Assembly: GCF_900101885.1 (NCBI RefSeq)
Contig: NZ_FNAN01000008.1
Location: forward strand, 186,001 to 250,000
Direction: 5' to 3'
DNA length: 64,000 nt
DNA from: Dyadobacter soli
GTDB taxonomy: Bacteria; Bacteroidota; Bacteroidia; Cytophagales; Spirosomataceae
Part shown: piece by piece, positions 1-9,442 of the stretch
Numbering within the stretch: position 1 is the first letter of the stretch
Layout of the letters: the number at the start of each line of letters is the position of its first letter
Translations under genes and position numbers: made by a program
Notes under the pieces: generated by a model
What the model saw: only the letters and a program-made list of their open reading frames with translations
Database searches by the model: none
Told to the model about the DNA's origin: nothing

Positions 1-34
1 CAAGGGCATTTGAACACTTGACTGCTACAATTTT

Positions 35-64
35 GCTACCAATATTACATGCCTAACGGCATTT
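35..64. repeat. REP-like element, copy 1
   Basis: The motif CTACCAATATTACATGCC followed by TAACGGCATTT recurs almost exactly at 28625-28653, where only one base differs (A to G). The ATGCC-TAAC-GGCAT core is a small palindrome. It lies ahead of the first permease gene, in DNA with no gene of its own in this window. Confidence 0.6.
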
Positions 65-87
65 CTTGTGCCCCTTACTCCTTTCCG

Positions 88-172
88 ACATCCTCCCTTC
101 CACCCCATCCTCCCTTTCCTCCCTTTTCTCCCTTCCTCCCATTCTTCCCTTCCTCCCTTTCCCTCCCTGTTA
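88..172. repeat. Polypyrimidine tract (CCTCCCTT units)
   Basis: About 85 bases of nearly pure C/T on the + strand, built from CCTCCCTT/CCTCCATT-like units. The same composition returns at 18551-18592, 47940-48019 and 52341-52489. It sits about 50 bases upstream of the permease start. No coding function is apparent. Confidence 0.7.
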
Positions 173-222
173 AAAAAAGTTAAACAAAACCCACCTGACG
201 CCCAGCATGTTAATTTTGAAAC

Positions 223-2625
223 ATGCTGAAAAACTACTTTAAAATCGCCTGGCGTAATTTGTTGAAACGCCGCTTTTACGCGTTGGTGACGATCCTCGGG
301 CTCACTGTCGGGATGACGTTTTCGTTCCTGATGATGAGCTACATCTGGGGTGAATGGCAGGTCAACAGCCACCTCGCTAATGCGAAAAACCAGTGCATTA
401 TCCGCAGCAAGTGGACTAACCCAAACATGGGCCTCGACCTGACGACCCTTGGTCCGCTTGGGAAAGCATTGAAAACGGATTATCCTAACCTGGTCGCCAA
501 CTACTATCGCTACGATGCCATTACCGTCGCCGTATCGCACGGCGACAAGCATTTCAGGGAGGACGTGCAGACAGGCGATTCTACGCTGCTGGCGATGTAC
601 GGCTTCCCGCTCCTGCACGGCCACGCGCAAACCGCACTGAATGCGCCTAACTCGATCGTGATCACCGAAAATAAGGCGATGAAATATTTCGGCCAGACGG
701 ATGTGGTAGGCGAGTCGCTCACGCTGCATAATTTCATGGGCGGCAAGCAGGAGTACCAAATCACCGCGGTCATCAAAAACCCGCCGTTCAATTCCGTTAC
801 CCATTTGCTGAATACCGAAGCGGAGATCTTCTTTCCGTTCAGCAGTCTGGAAGGTCGGAAGGGCTCGGAAGACAATTGGAACTTTCCGATTATGGTCACT
901 TACATTGAGTTGAAAGACGGCGTAACGCCCGCCGACCTCGCCAAGCCGATGGCGCAGGAGATCGCATCGAATGCACCGGAGGCCATCAAGGCCAATCTCA
1001 AACCGTACCTGACACCGCTCAGCGAATACTATCGCGAGGCGAACGATGGTGTCGTCAACAAAATGATCCTGACGCTTTCGGGCATTACCCTGTTCATTTT
1101 GGTAATGGCAGTCGTCAATTTTGTGAACATCTCGATTGGCAGCTCCTCGTCCCGGCTGAAAGAAATAGGCGTCCGCAAAGTGCTGGGTAGCCTGAAACGG
1201 CAGTTGATCGGGCAGTTCCTGGCTGAATCTGTCTTGCTTGCACTTCTGGCGATGGTCATTTCACTGGGGGTATACGAGTTACTGCGACCGGTTTTCAGTG
1301 ATGTTTTAGGTAAAAAAGTTGCCTCACTGTGGTCGCTGAACACTTATGCGGTGTTCGTTCCGCTATCCATTGCCATGCTCGTCGGATTGCTGGCCGGCCT
1401 GTACCCTGCCCTGGTACTCTCGCGGATACCGTCGGTGGAGTCGATGAAAGGGAAACTGAAATCGGTCAGGGACAACGTCCTTTTCCGGCGCTCGCTCATT
1501 GCCGTCCAGTTTGTGATTGCATTGTTTGTATTTGCAGGGGCCCGCATTGTAGCGCGGCAGGTGGACTATTTTTTCAACAAAAACCTGGGTTACAATAAAG
1601 AATCAGTGGTTACCCTCGGCGTCCCCCGCGACTGGACGCCTGACGGACTGGCGAAAATGGAACAGGTACGCGATAACCTCGCCCGGCTCAAAGAGGTGAA
1701 AAACATTTCGCTTTCGTATGAAATCCCCAATGGAAACGGAGGCGGCAGCGCATTTTATAAGCCCGGGCAGGATTCCACGGAAGCTGTCCAGGCCACGCTG
1801 TTGCGTACGGATGTTGCCTATGCCAGTACTTACAACATGAAACTGATCGCGGGCGAATTTCTTCAATCCCCGAACACCGCCTACCAGCCCGACCGCATTG
1901 TGATGAACGAAACGGCTCTCCGATCGCTCGGATACGCGAGTGCGCACGAAGCATTAGGGCAGCAGGTCCGCGTGCATTTTTATCCAAAACCTTTGACGAT
2001 TGTCGGCGTAGCGCAGGACTTCCACTTCGAATCAATGCATCAGTCCATCAAACCACTCGTATTCGCGGACGTGCGAGGCACCAACTTCTACCGTTACCTG
2101 AGCATCCGCCTCAACCCCGGCAACATTGGCAATTCCATGGCCGCCATCCAGCAAAAATGGCGCGAGCTCATGCAGGACGCGCCTTTTGAATATGTGTTTA
2201 TAGATGCAACCCTTCAAAAATTATATCAATCTGAAATACAACTGAAAAAAGCCGCGCGTGTGGCTACGTTTCTCTCCATAGTCATCGTGCTGTTAGGCAT
2301 TCTGGGCATGGTTTCCCTCAATGTCGCCCGCCGCACACGCGAAGTAGGAATCCGGAAAGTGCTGGGCGCTACCAGTTTGCATGTGGTAATGCTGTTTTTG
2401 AAAGAATTTCTGGCAATCCTCGTCGCGGCTATCCTGGTTGCGTTTCCGCTAGCGATTCTGTTGGGAAATCAATGGTTGAAAACCTATGCCTACCGTGTCG
2501 AAATTGGGTGGGAGGTTTTCGCAGGAATTGTGATGGTGTTCGCGGTGATGATTACCGTGCTTGTATGTGCGCAGACTTACAAGGCGGCGGTGACGGATCC
2601 GGTGAAGAGTTTGAAGGGTGATTGA
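223..2625 (+). CDS. MacB/FtsX-like ABC transporter permease (large, 800 aa)
   Basis: An inner-membrane permease of the MacB type, expected to work with a cytoplasmic ATPase to drive export or mechanotransmission across the envelope. The sequence shows a first membrane segment at about residues 18-42, a MacB periplasmic domain to about 270, then an FtsX half with LKEIGVRKVLGS after it. A second single segment near 425, a second periplasmic domain and a C-terminal FtsX half with TREVGIRKVLGAT follow, ending in DPVKSLKGD. The MLKNYFKIAWRN start is shared with the other large permeases here and fixes the start. No ATPase is adjacent. The substrate is unknown. Long open frames on the opposite strand are compositional shadows. 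Confidence 0.88.
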   Translation: MLKNYFKIAWRNLLKRRFYALVTILGLTVGMTFSFLMMSYIWGEWQVNSHLANAKNQCIIRSKWTNPNMGLDLTTLGPLGKALKTDYPNLVANYYRYDAITVAVSHGDKHFREDVQTGDSTLLAMYGFPLLHGHAQTALNAPNSIVITENKAMKYFGQTDVVGESLTLHNFMGGKQEYQITAVIKNPPFNSVTHLLNTEAEIFFPFSSLEGRKGSEDNWNFPIMVTYIELKDGVTPADLAKPMAQEIASNAPEAIKANLKPYLTPLSEYYREANDGVVNKMILTLSGITLFILVMAVVNFVNISIGSSSSRLKEIGVRKVLGSLKRQLIGQFLAESVLLALLAMVISLGVYELLRPVFSDVLGKKVASLWSLNTYAVFVPLSIAMLVGLLAGLYPALVLSRIPSVESMKGKLKSVRDNVLFRRSLIAVQFVIALFVFAGARIVARQVDYFFNKNLGYNKESVVTLGVPRDWTPDGLAKMEQVRDNLARLKEVKNISLSYEIPNGNGGGSAFYKPGQDSTEAVQATLLRTDVAYASTYNMKLIAGEFLQSPNTAYQPDRIVMNETALRSLGYASAHEALGQQVRVHFYPKPLTIVGVAQDFHFESMHQSIKPLVFADVRGTNFYRYLSIRLNPGNIGNSMAAIQQKWRELMQDAPFEYVFIDATLQKLYQSEIQLKKAARVATFLSIVIVLLGILGMVSLNVARRTREVGIRKVLGATSLHVVMLFLKEFLAILVAAILVAFPLAILLGNQWLKTYAYRVEIGWEVFAGIVMVFAVMITVLVCAQTYKAAVTDPVKSLKGD

Positions 2626-2967
2626 TTAGGACTTGAAGATTTCATAAATATCGAAATCGTCATCGCTAATAAATTCCCTGATCATTTGAACCTTCTCTCT
2701 AAGTAATGCAGAAAGTACTCGGGTGGAACAATTGCCCGTTCTGATCCAGACAATTTTAGGAGGTTCGGAAAATTGATTGATAAGCTTTATAAAATCTTCG
2801 TCTGCTGTAATGATTGCCTGATAACCGTTATTACGGGCGAACATAAAAATGTCGTAATCCTCAGCGTCAGTAAGGTCCAGGTGCCTTACGTGTTTCAAAA
2901 TATCAAATTGATGTGCCAAGGATGGCAAAATACGTTGTGAGATATTCTGATCGATCAGCACTTTCAT
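2626..2967 (-). CDS. DUF5615 PIN-like protein (putative toxin)
   Basis: A 113-residue protein resembling the DUF5615/Mut7-C-like PIN fold, starting MKVLIDQNIS with the early acidic residue typical of PIN nucleases. A second acidic cluster, DLTDAEDYDIF, lies near residues 50-60 and ITADEDF near 75. Such proteins are usually paired with a DUF433 partner as in toxin-antitoxin modules, and that partner is present here: the two frames share the four bases ATGA (2964-2967), so translation is probably coupled. The stop abuts the end of the upstream permease, convergently. Nuclease activity is inferred, not shown. Confidence 0.75.
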   Translation of the reverse strand: MKVLIDQNISQRILPSLAHQFDILKHVRHLDLTDAEDYDIFMFARNNGYQAIITADEDFIKLINQFSEPPKIVWIRTGNCSTRVLSALLREKVQMIREFISDDDFDIYEIFKS

Positions 2968-3194
2968 GCAGCTACATCATAAAGCGTTCTTTTCAGTTGA
3001 TCCGCAGAAAACTCCAAAGCTACTGTAATATCTTCTCTCGTCAGCTCCGGAAAATCCTCTAAAATTTCTTCAAAAGACATTCCCGAAGCCAGCCAGCGCA
3101 AAATATCCTCAACTGTGATGCGCATGCCCCTGATACACGGTTTACCGCTTCGTTTACCAGGTTCCAGCGTCACGATGTTCTTGTATATATACAT
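2964..3194 (-). CDS. DUF433 protein (putative antitoxin)
   Basis: A 76-residue protein with the DUF433 pattern: GKPCIRGMRITVEDILRWLASGMS, then a short helix with EILEDFPELT. This is a small helix-turn-helix-like domain seen in VapB-type antitoxins. I prefer the ATG at 3194. The frame is open to a TTG at 3221, but family members start close to the YIYKNIVTL segment. It overlaps the PIN-like gene by four bases and comes first, which is the usual antitoxin-toxin order. DNA binding and autoregulation are expected from the family but cannot be seen here. Confidence 0.72.
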   Translation of the reverse strand: MYIYKNIVTLEPGKRSGKPCIRGMRITVEDILRWLASGMSFEEILEDFPELTREDITVALEFSADQLKRTLYDVAA

Positions 3195-3258
3195 AGCGGT
3201 ATGGAATTTGTTGATTAACAAAAATAGCGATTTCTCCCTGCATTCACCAGTTCAATGG

Positions 3259-4503
3259 CTAACTCAACCTAACCGAAAACAAATCCTTCGAACGCAGATA
3301 CACCCAGGTGACGACGACGAGCGTCAGCACGCCGCCCATCATGACGGAGGGGACGGTGCCGAAGGCTTTGGCCATGACGCCGGATTCGAAGGCGCCGAGT
3401 TCGTTCGAGGAGCTTACGAACATGCCGTTGACGGCGGCTACGCGGCCGCGCATTTCGTCGGGTGGGTAGATTTGCAGGATGGTTTGCCGGATGATGACGC
3501 TTACGCTGTCGAACACGCCGGTGGCAAAAAGGGCGCCGCAGGAGAGCATGAAATTGGTGGATGCGGCGAAAACGAGCGTAAAGACCCCGAAACCGGCCAC
3601 GGCTACGAGCATATTGCGCCATGCATTATGTGTGGGCGGGAAGTAAGCCATTGCGAACATGGTCAGCATGGAACCGATGGACGGCGCGGCGCGGAGCAGG
3701 CCAAGCCCTTCCGGCCCGACTTTCAGTATATCTTCCGCAAAAATGGGTAGCAATGCGATTACACCTCCGAAAAGCACCGAGAACAAATCCAACGTCATAG
3801 CGTACAGCACAATGCGGGTTTTGAAGACGAATTTGAAACCTTCTTTCAGGCTTTCCATCATCGGCGTCACAATCTTCGGGAACTCGGGACGCGTCTTGAC
3901 CATACCCAGTAATACCCAGCAGACCAGGAAGTTGACGATCACAATTAGTAATGTGTGGGTAAGGCCCATGTAAGCATACATGAAGCCCGCAGCCGCCGGG
4001 CCGATAATGGCGCCGGCCTGCGAAAAGGAACTGCTCCAAGTAGACGAGTTATGATAAATCGTCCGCGGTACGAGGAAAGGTTTCAGCGAGCTTGCCGCAG
4101 GTGAGTAAAAGCCTTTTGCAAAACCGATTATTCCAAAAACAGCATAAATAACCGCCAAATGCTGCATCTCCGACAGTTTATTGTAAACGCCCGGCTGAAA
4201 AGCGGTATAGAGTATTCCCGAACCCAGCAGAATCACCACCAGGCTAATGTGCATGATGGTAATCTTGTTCTTCTGATCGGCCACGTAGCCGCCAAACAAC
4301 GACGTAATAATGAACGGAATCGCCTCTGCAAGTCCCACGAGGCCCAATGCGAGTGGGTCGTGCGTGGTTTTGTACAGTTCATAGCCTACGATCACTTCCT
4401 GAATGCGAATCGTGGCGGAAAAAAGAAAGGAATTGGATACAAAAAACCGGAAATCAGAATAGCGGAGTGCTGCGTACGGATCGTTGGATGCTACTGTTTT
4501 CAA
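3259..4503 (-). CDS. MFS transporter (MFS_3/EntS-like)
   Basis: A 414-residue polytopic inner-membrane protein with about 12 hydrophobic segments, of the major facilitator superfamily and closest in feel to the MFS_3 (EntS-like) drug or siderophore exporters. Visible features are the loop-2 motif GGYVADQKNK (family pattern GxxxDrxGRk), a large central loop near residues 195-215 and DEMRGRVAAVNGM late in the protein, typical of MFS_3. No ATG is available: an in-frame stop lies 18 bases before the TTG at 4503, so TTG is the likely start. The neighbours give no substrate hint. Confidence 0.8.
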   Translation of the reverse strand: MKTVASNDPYAALRYSDFRFFVSNSFLFSATIRIQEVIVGYELYKTTHDPLALGLVGLAEAIPFIITSLFGGYVADQKNKITIMHISLVVILLGSGILYTAFQPGVYNKLSEMQHLAVIYAVFGIIGFAKGFYSPAASSLKPFLVPRTIYHNSSTWSSSFSQAGAIIGPAAAGFMYAYMGLTHTLLIVIVNFLVCWVLLGMVKTRPEFPKIVTPMMESLKEGFKFVFKTRIVLYAMTLDLFSVLFGGVIALLPIFAEDILKVGPEGLGLLRAAPSIGSMLTMFAMAYFPPTHNAWRNMLVAVAGFGVFTLVFAASTNFMLSCGALFATGVFDSVSVIIRQTILQIYPPDEMRGRVAAVNGMFVSSSNELGAFESGVMAKAFGTVPSVMMGGVLTLVVVTWVYLRSKDLFSVRLS

Positions 4504-4731
4504 GTGAGTGTTTGGGAGTTATGAAAAGTGAACAACCGAAATCTCCGATAATGTTCTGTTTTAACTGAAAATTAATTCGATTACCCGTTTCTATTCAATA
4601 AAACACCGGTTAAATGCCAAAACCAATCTTTTACATTTCGTTTACAATGTTTTACAGCGGCAATGCAAAGGGTCAAAAGGCACCCGGGTATTTTTGAACA
4701 AGGTTCTTTTCATCACCCAAAACCATGCCTT

Positions 4732-5184
4732 ATGAAATCGCAAACCATCAGAATTACCCTTGCCGCATGGCTGTTTTTTACCTTGCAGGCCTCAGTTGCA
4801 TTGCCGGAAACGACCGACTCCTACGAAAGCACCCTGCTGCTGAATGGAACGGAGGTCAACACGGCGCAGTTCAGCCACGTGGTGCGCGGCGTTATCTCGC
4901 TTGCAAAAGGTGGTTCGGACCGCAAATCCCTGGTCCCGTTCCATATTTACCTGAAACGTCACGGACGGATCATTAACGCCGAGGGCTACTCCCACAACTT
5001 CGCAGTACAGCAGTGGGAAATCGCCGACATCCTGAAATGGGCCGAGCCAGGCGATCAGATCATTATCGATCCCACCGAGCCCCGGAATGCCGCGGGCAGA
5101 AAGGTTATCACGGTTAAAAAAACGCAAATCCTGCCGCAATTCCAGTGGTTTTTTGGTGTAAAGTCAAAGAAAGACAATTGCTGA
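4732..5184 (+). CDS. Secreted protein of unknown function
   Basis: I do not recognise a family. The ATG at 4732 gives a 150-residue protein with a clean signal peptide (MKSQTIRITLAAWLFFTLQA, cleavage near ASVALP); the frame is open further upstream but those residues do not look like a leader. The mature part is beta-rich, with PFHIYLKRHGRII and a GDQIIIDPTEP segment. It is separated by 34 bases from a membrane-anchored winged-helix regulator, and the two probably share a transcript. A periplasmic partner or ligand-presenting role for that sensor is only a guess. Confidence 0.65.
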   Translation: MKSQTIRITLAAWLFFTLQASVALPETTDSYESTLLLNGTEVNTAQFSHVVRGVISLAKGGSDRKSLVPFHIYLKRHGRIINAEGYSHNFAVQQWEIADILKWAEPGDQIIIDPTEPRNAAGRKVITVKKTQILPQFQWFFGVKSKKDNC

Positions 5185-5218
5185 AAATCATTAAATTTGA
5201 TCATTGGTTCCAGGCTGT

Positions 5219-6109
5219 ATGAAAAGGTATATCAAAGCAACTTTCAGGGTATTAACATTGCTTACCGGCTTGTGTGCAGCGCTTTCGGGCGTTGCAGTTG
5301 CCAATAGCGACGCAGTGCGTTTCTCTGAAAATGTGAACCTGTCGCTCAGGCGTACGGTCGATATCCTGCTGCGTGCCAATGGCGATTCGCTTTCGGAGAT
5401 CCCGCCGGTGAGGCAGACGGACGCCCATACCTTTTCGGTACCCATGAGGCGGATGTTCGATTATGATAAACTGCCGGAAACCTTGCAGCAATCTTTCGAC
5501 GCGTACCATATCGACCGCCCCTATACCGTCACCGTGCTGGATTGCCGGACCGGCGAAATAAAGCTCGGATACCAGTTTTTCGACCTGAAACAGCCCGGCG
5601 GCATTCCGTGCGGCGGTCGCTCGCGTGCGGAGGGTTGCTATACGCTGCAAATCCGCTTCGATCCGGCGGCTCCGAAGCCGAAAGCAGCCGGTAATACCTG
5701 GCTTCTGATTTCGTTAGGCGGCACTTTGGCCGGGCTCGGTTTCGTTGCCTGGACGAGGTCACGGCATAAAAGAAAGCCGGAAACCGAGCCGCGGGAAGCC
5801 CCCGCCTTGCATAGGGTTGCATTCGGTAATTCCTGGCTGGATACCGCCAATCAGACGCTTTATAACAGTGAAACGAACCAGACGTTGACATTCCGCGAGG
5901 CCAAATTGCTTGCATTGTTTGTCCGGAATATCAACCAGGTACTGGAAAGGGACGCTATTTTGAAGTCCGTTTGGGAGGATGAGGGTGTTACGGTCGGGCG
6001 GAGCGTGGATGTATTTGTTTCGCGGCTCCGTAAAATGCTGGCAGCCGACCCGCACATCAAAATCACCGCTATTCACGGCGTAGGCTACAAAATGGAAGTT
6101 CATTCCTAA
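5219..6109 (+). CDS. Membrane-anchored winged-helix transcriptional regulator
   Basis: A one-component sensor-regulator, about 296 residues. The N-terminus carries a signal-like hydrophobic stretch (residues 8-30). A periplasmic domain of about 125 residues with three cysteines (DCRTG, IPCGG, EGCYT) follows, then a membrane segment near 158-178, then a basic linker (RSRHKRKPE) and a C-terminal OmpR/PhoB-type winged helix (about 200-296) with SVDVFVSRLRKML and HGVGYKMEV. This order is the reverse of ToxR/CadC, where the DNA-binding domain is N-terminal. The ATG at 5219 is chosen because it starts the leader directly. The stop is six bases before the next permease start, so the two are almost certainly one operon and the permease is a likely target. 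Confidence 0.8.
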   Translation: MKRYIKATFRVLTLLTGLCAALSGVAVANSDAVRFSENVNLSLRRTVDILLRANGDSLSEIPPVRQTDAHTFSVPMRRMFDYDKLPETLQQSFDAYHIDRPYTVTVLDCRTGEIKLGYQFFDLKQPGGIPCGGRSRAEGCYTLQIRFDPAAPKPKAAGNTWLLISLGGTLAGLGFVAWTRSRHKRKPETEPREAPALHRVAFGNSWLDTANQTLYNSETNQTLTFREAKLLALFVRNINQVLERDAILKSVWEDEGVTVGRSVDVFVSRLRKMLAADPHIKITAIHGVGYKMEVHS

Positions 6110-6115
6110 AAATCC

Positions 6116-8524
6116 ATGTTCAAAACATTTCTGAAAATAGCAGCGCGTCAGCTCTGGCAGGGACGGCTGTATGCGGTTATCAACGTCACCGGTCTGGCCG
6201 TCGGCACGGCTTGTATGCTTTTCGCCGCCATTTACCTCACCGACGAACGCAGCTTCGACTGGTTTCATGACAACAATCCCAATCTTTACCGCATCACCAG
6301 CACCTACCGCGAGCGCGGCGAGTTGATTGCCAGCGGCGGCACGGGACAGGTGCAAGGCCCGGCGTTCCAGGCGCGCATGCCCGAGATCACGCATTATGCG
6401 CGTGTGATGGGCGGGGACATTTACGGTGATGTGCGGCATGGGCACAATGCATTCAAATTGCAGCTGCTGTTTGTGGACAGCTCGTTTTTCAAGGTCTTCA
6501 CCTTCCCGCTGCTGCATGGCGATGGCCGTACGGCATTGCAAAACGTCAATTCGGTGGTCATTACCCGGCGCACGGCCCTGAAATTCTTCAACCGGACGGA
6601 TGTCGTCGGCGAGCTCCTGCATATGGACGCCGACCCGTCTGCAATGCGCATCGGGAAGCCGCTGGTCGTCACAGGCATAGCGGAAGATCCTCCCGCAAAC
6701 TCTTCGGTGCAGTTCGATATCCTCTTTCCATTCGAGTTCATGAAGGTCTCGTTCGATGACACAAGCTGGCTGAATGCGTATCTGGGGACATTCGTCGTGC
6801 TGCGCCCTAACGCCGACCCGGGCCAGGTAGTGCGGAAGTTCAACCGCATTGCAGCGGCATTGTCCCAAACCCAGCGAAAAGACCATCCCGAGGCTTCGGT
6901 CATCACATATGGCTTGCAAGGCATGACCGACATTCACCTGAACACACAGGCCATCCCCAACCAGAATGGCGAGTCCGGCATTGTGAACACGAGCAGGCCC
7001 GTTTACGCATACATTTTCATCGGGATAGCAGGCTTCATTTTACTGATGGCGAGCATCAATTTCGTCAACATTCACATCGCTTCCTCGATGAAGCGGGCGA
7101 AGGAAGTGGGCATACGCAAGGCTACCGGCAGCAGCAAAGGCGCAATTATCGTTCAATTTCTAGGCGAATCGGCCATTCTGGTCGGCATTGCGATGGTACT
7201 TGCAATCATGCTGGTTATTTTATTAATGCCTGCATTTAATCAATTATCCCAAAAACAAATAGCACTTACGCAACTGTGGAGCCCCAACCTCATGGGCTGG
7301 CTTGTATTCATTTTCGTGACTAACATTGCTTGCGCGGCGCTCTATCCGGCATGGTTGATTTCCAGGTTAACGCCGGTTGAAACCCTGTATTCTAAAATCC
7401 GCCTCGCAGGCAGAAATCCGGCAGGGAATGTGCTGATGGTCTTCCAGTTTGCAATGGCGGTGCTGCTGGGCATTGCCAGCGTGGTGTTTTACAGGCAAAT
7501 GCATTTTATCAGGTCCAAAAACCTGGGCTACAATCCCGACCAGATCGTTAAAATCGCCATTCAGGGAGTGCGGGATGTTCAGCAGGTACATCATCGTTTC
7601 CAAAACGAGCTGGCCGGCGATCCTGCATTCGGGGCGATTTCCCTCGCAGGTGAATTTGGGAACCGTGATGTTGTGGTGAAGGGGCAAAAACTCTTGGCAA
7701 ATGTGCGTACGGTCGATGCGGATTATCTTCCGATGTTGGAAATGAAGCTCACGCAAGGCCGCAACTTCTCGCGCGCCTTTGCATCGGACAAAACTTTCGG
7801 TGTATTGGTCAATGAGGCTTTCGTCAAAAAAGCCGGGATTTCTGATCCTGTCGGCAAGACATTAATGCCTGACGACTATTTCGGCAAGCAAAGCTTCACT
7901 ATTCTCGGCGTCGTCGGCGATTTTCATTTCAATTCACTGAAAGAACGCATCGGGCCAATGATCATGCCGATGAGCACGCATTATGGCGGTGGTGAATTGT
8001 GGGTTAAAATCGCGCAAAACCGCGAGCATTACGCCATTAGCAAACTTGAAAGTACTTTCAGGAAAGCGTTACCCGGCGCCGTTTTTGAATACACCTTCCT
8101 GCACGACGCCAACGCCAGCGCCTACGCGACAGAGCTTCGATGGCAACAGATCGTCACCATAGCGACCATCGTGGCGGTCATTATCTGCGGTCTGGGATTG
8201 TTCGGTCTGTCGCACCTCGCCATCGCGCAGCGCAGGCGCGAAACGGGCATCCGGGTCGTGCTGGGCGCCACCGGTTATGACATTGCCATCGGCTTTTCCA
8301 GGAATTTCGTCCGCATCATTTTCACGGCTATTCTCATCGCCTCCATTGCCGGGCATTACCTGATGCATTCGTGGCTGGCTCATTTTGCCTACCATACGGG
8401 CCTGCCGTGGTGGGTGTACGCCGGCTCGGGCGCCATGGCCCTGATCCTCGCATTACTGACCGTTTTTACACAGGCTTTAAGGGCGGCAATGGCCGATCCG
8501 GTGACGGTTTTACGCTCGGAATAG
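6116..8524 (+). CDS. MacB/FtsX-like ABC transporter permease (802 aa)
   Basis: A large two-half permease with the family layout: N-terminal membrane segment (about 20-40), MacB-type periplasmic domain, FtsX half with MKRAKEVGIRKATGSSKG, second periplasmic domain, C-terminal FtsX half with RRRETGIRVVLGATGYD, ending MADPVTVLRSE. It is more divergent than the 48-64 kb copies: the terminal VKSL is VTVL here. It lies six bases downstream of the transmembrane regulator and 235 bases ahead of an ABC ATPase and TolC-like gene on the same strand. Together these could form an export pump lacking its usual MacA-type adaptor. Confidence 0.88.
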   Translation: MFKTFLKIAARQLWQGRLYAVINVTGLAVGTACMLFAAIYLTDERSFDWFHDNNPNLYRITSTYRERGELIASGGTGQVQGPAFQARMPEITHYARVMGGDIYGDVRHGHNAFKLQLLFVDSSFFKVFTFPLLHGDGRTALQNVNSVVITRRTALKFFNRTDVVGELLHMDADPSAMRIGKPLVVTGIAEDPPANSSVQFDILFPFEFMKVSFDDTSWLNAYLGTFVVLRPNADPGQVVRKFNRIAAALSQTQRKDHPEASVITYGLQGMTDIHLNTQAIPNQNGESGIVNTSRPVYAYIFIGIAGFILLMASINFVNIHIASSMKRAKEVGIRKATGSSKGAIIVQFLGESAILVGIAMVLAIMLVILLMPAFNQLSQKQIALTQLWSPNLMGWLVFIFVTNIACAALYPAWLISRLTPVETLYSKIRLAGRNPAGNVLMVFQFAMAVLLGIASVVFYRQMHFIRSKNLGYNPDQIVKIAIQGVRDVQQVHHRFQNELAGDPAFGAISLAGEFGNRDVVVKGQKLLANVRTVDADYLPMLEMKLTQGRNFSRAFASDKTFGVLVNEAFVKKAGISDPVGKTLMPDDYFGKQSFTILGVVGDFHFNSLKERIGPMIMPMSTHYGGGELWVKIAQNREHYAISKLESTFRKALPGAVFEYTFLHDANASAYATELRWQQIVTIATIVAVIICGLGLFGLSHLAIAQRRRETGIRVVLGATGYDIAIGFSRNFVRIIFTAILIASIAGHYLMHSWLAHFAYHTGLPWWVYAGSGAMALILALLTVFTQALRAAMADPVTVLRSE

Positions 8525-8557
8525 GCTCCTTTTCGCACGCTTGAACGCATGTCCGGC

Positions 8558-8600
8558 GCGCGTCCGATTGCGTACACATTTTGTACGGTATCGGACGCGC
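8558..8600. promoter_or_regulatory. 43-bp dyad upstream of the ABC ATPase gene
   Basis: Arms GCGCGTCCGAT and ATCGGACGCGC are perfect complements (11 bp). Inside them, after a 2-base mismatch, CGTACA and TGTACG pair around a 5-base loop. It ends about 45 bases before a TACTTTTG promoter box. It lacks a T-run, so an operator or enhancer is more likely than a terminator. A closely similar sequence lies at 50692-50735. Confidence 0.65.
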
Positions 8601-8644
8601 TCATTTAGTTATCAATATTAAACACACTAAAAATCAATACATTA

Positions 8645-8652
8645 TACTTTTG
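8645..8652 (+). promoter_or_regulatory. Putative TANNTTTG promoter for the ATPase-TolC genes
   Basis: TACTTTTG fits the Bacteroidota minus-7 consensus TANNTTTG. The start codon is 107 bases further on, giving a rather long leader. A matching minus-33 TTG is not clear. Confidence 0.4.
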
Positions 8653-8759
8653 GCAAGGCTTTTTAAAATAGGACTGGCATAAGAGAGGCGGATGTAAGCA
8701 TTTGTTTTTAAAACAGGTTGTCCGTAATTACATACCAAATCTCAAACTCCAAATTTTTT

Positions 8760-9422
8760 ATGATCCAGTTAGAAAAGATATCCAAATATTACCCGGCAGG
8801 TTTTGGCAAAACTTACGTGCTGCGCCACATTGATTTGAACATTAAAGAAGGTGAGTTTATATCGATCATGGGCCCGTCGGGCTCCGGTAAATCCACCCTG
8901 CTACATATATTAGGTTTGCTTGAAGAGCCGTCCGAAGGCGAGTATCTGTTCCTGGACGAGCCTGTTCAGAAACTCTCCGAAAAGAAACGCACCGAATTGC
9001 ACCGTCACCACATCGGTTTCGTGTTCCAGGCCTATCACCTGATCGACGAGCTGACGGTTTATGAAAACATCGAAACACCACTTTTGTACAAGGGCACCTC
9101 GTCGTCGGAGCGCAAGAGCCGCGTCGCGGAACTACTCGACCGATTCAATATGGTGGCCAAAAAGGATTTGTTCCCGCACCAGCTTTCAGGTGGTCAGCAA
9201 CAGCTGGTGGGCGTTGCCCGGGCGATCGTACACAACCCGAAAGTGATTTTCGCCGACGAACCGACCGGTAACCTGCACTCGGAGCAGGCGATCGAGATCA
9301 TGGAATTATTTCAGAAACTTAACCAGGAAGACAAAGTCACCATCGTACAGGTAACCCACTCGGAATTGAATGCGGGTTACGGCAACCGGATCGTACGGTT
9401 GAAGGACGGATGGCTGGCGTGA
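8760..9422 (+). CDS. ABC transporter ATP-binding protein (MacB/LolD type)
   Basis: A 220-residue stand-alone ATPase of the MacB/LolD/FtsE subgroup, which powers FtsX-type permeases. Walker A GPSGSGKST lies near residues 38-46, the Q-loop in GFVFQAYHL near 90, the signature LSGGQQQ near 142, Walker B VIFADEPTG near 162 and the H-loop VTHSE near 199. The ATG at 8760 is preferred over an in-frame ATG 42 bases earlier, because MIQLEKISKYY is the normal family start. It is followed 20 bases later by a TolC-like gene. It is the only MacB-type ATPase in a window with seven large permeases, so it may serve more than one. Confidence 0.9.
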   Translation: MIQLEKISKYYPAGFGKTYVLRHIDLNIKEGEFISIMGPSGSGKSTLLHILGLLEEPSEGEYLFLDEPVQKLSEKKRTELHRHHIGFVFQAYHLIDELTVYENIETPLLYKGTSSSERKSRVAELLDRFNMVAKKDLFPHQLSGGQQQLVGVARAIVHNPKVIFADEPTGNLHSEQAIEIMELFQKLNQEDKVTIVQVTHSELNAGYGNRIVRLKDGWLA

Positions 9423-9442
9423 CCTAACTCAATCTATTAGCC

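Noticed and set aside
25..804. A long open frame on the minus strand across the first permease, and similar antisense frames elsewhere
   Set aside because: They follow the codon bias of the real gene, have low-complexity or arginine/glutamate-rich composition, and no family features.
4663..4731. Upstream extension of the secreted protein to an ATG at 4663
   Set aside because: The added 23 residues are not a leader, whereas the ATG at 4732 opens directly into a clean signal peptide.
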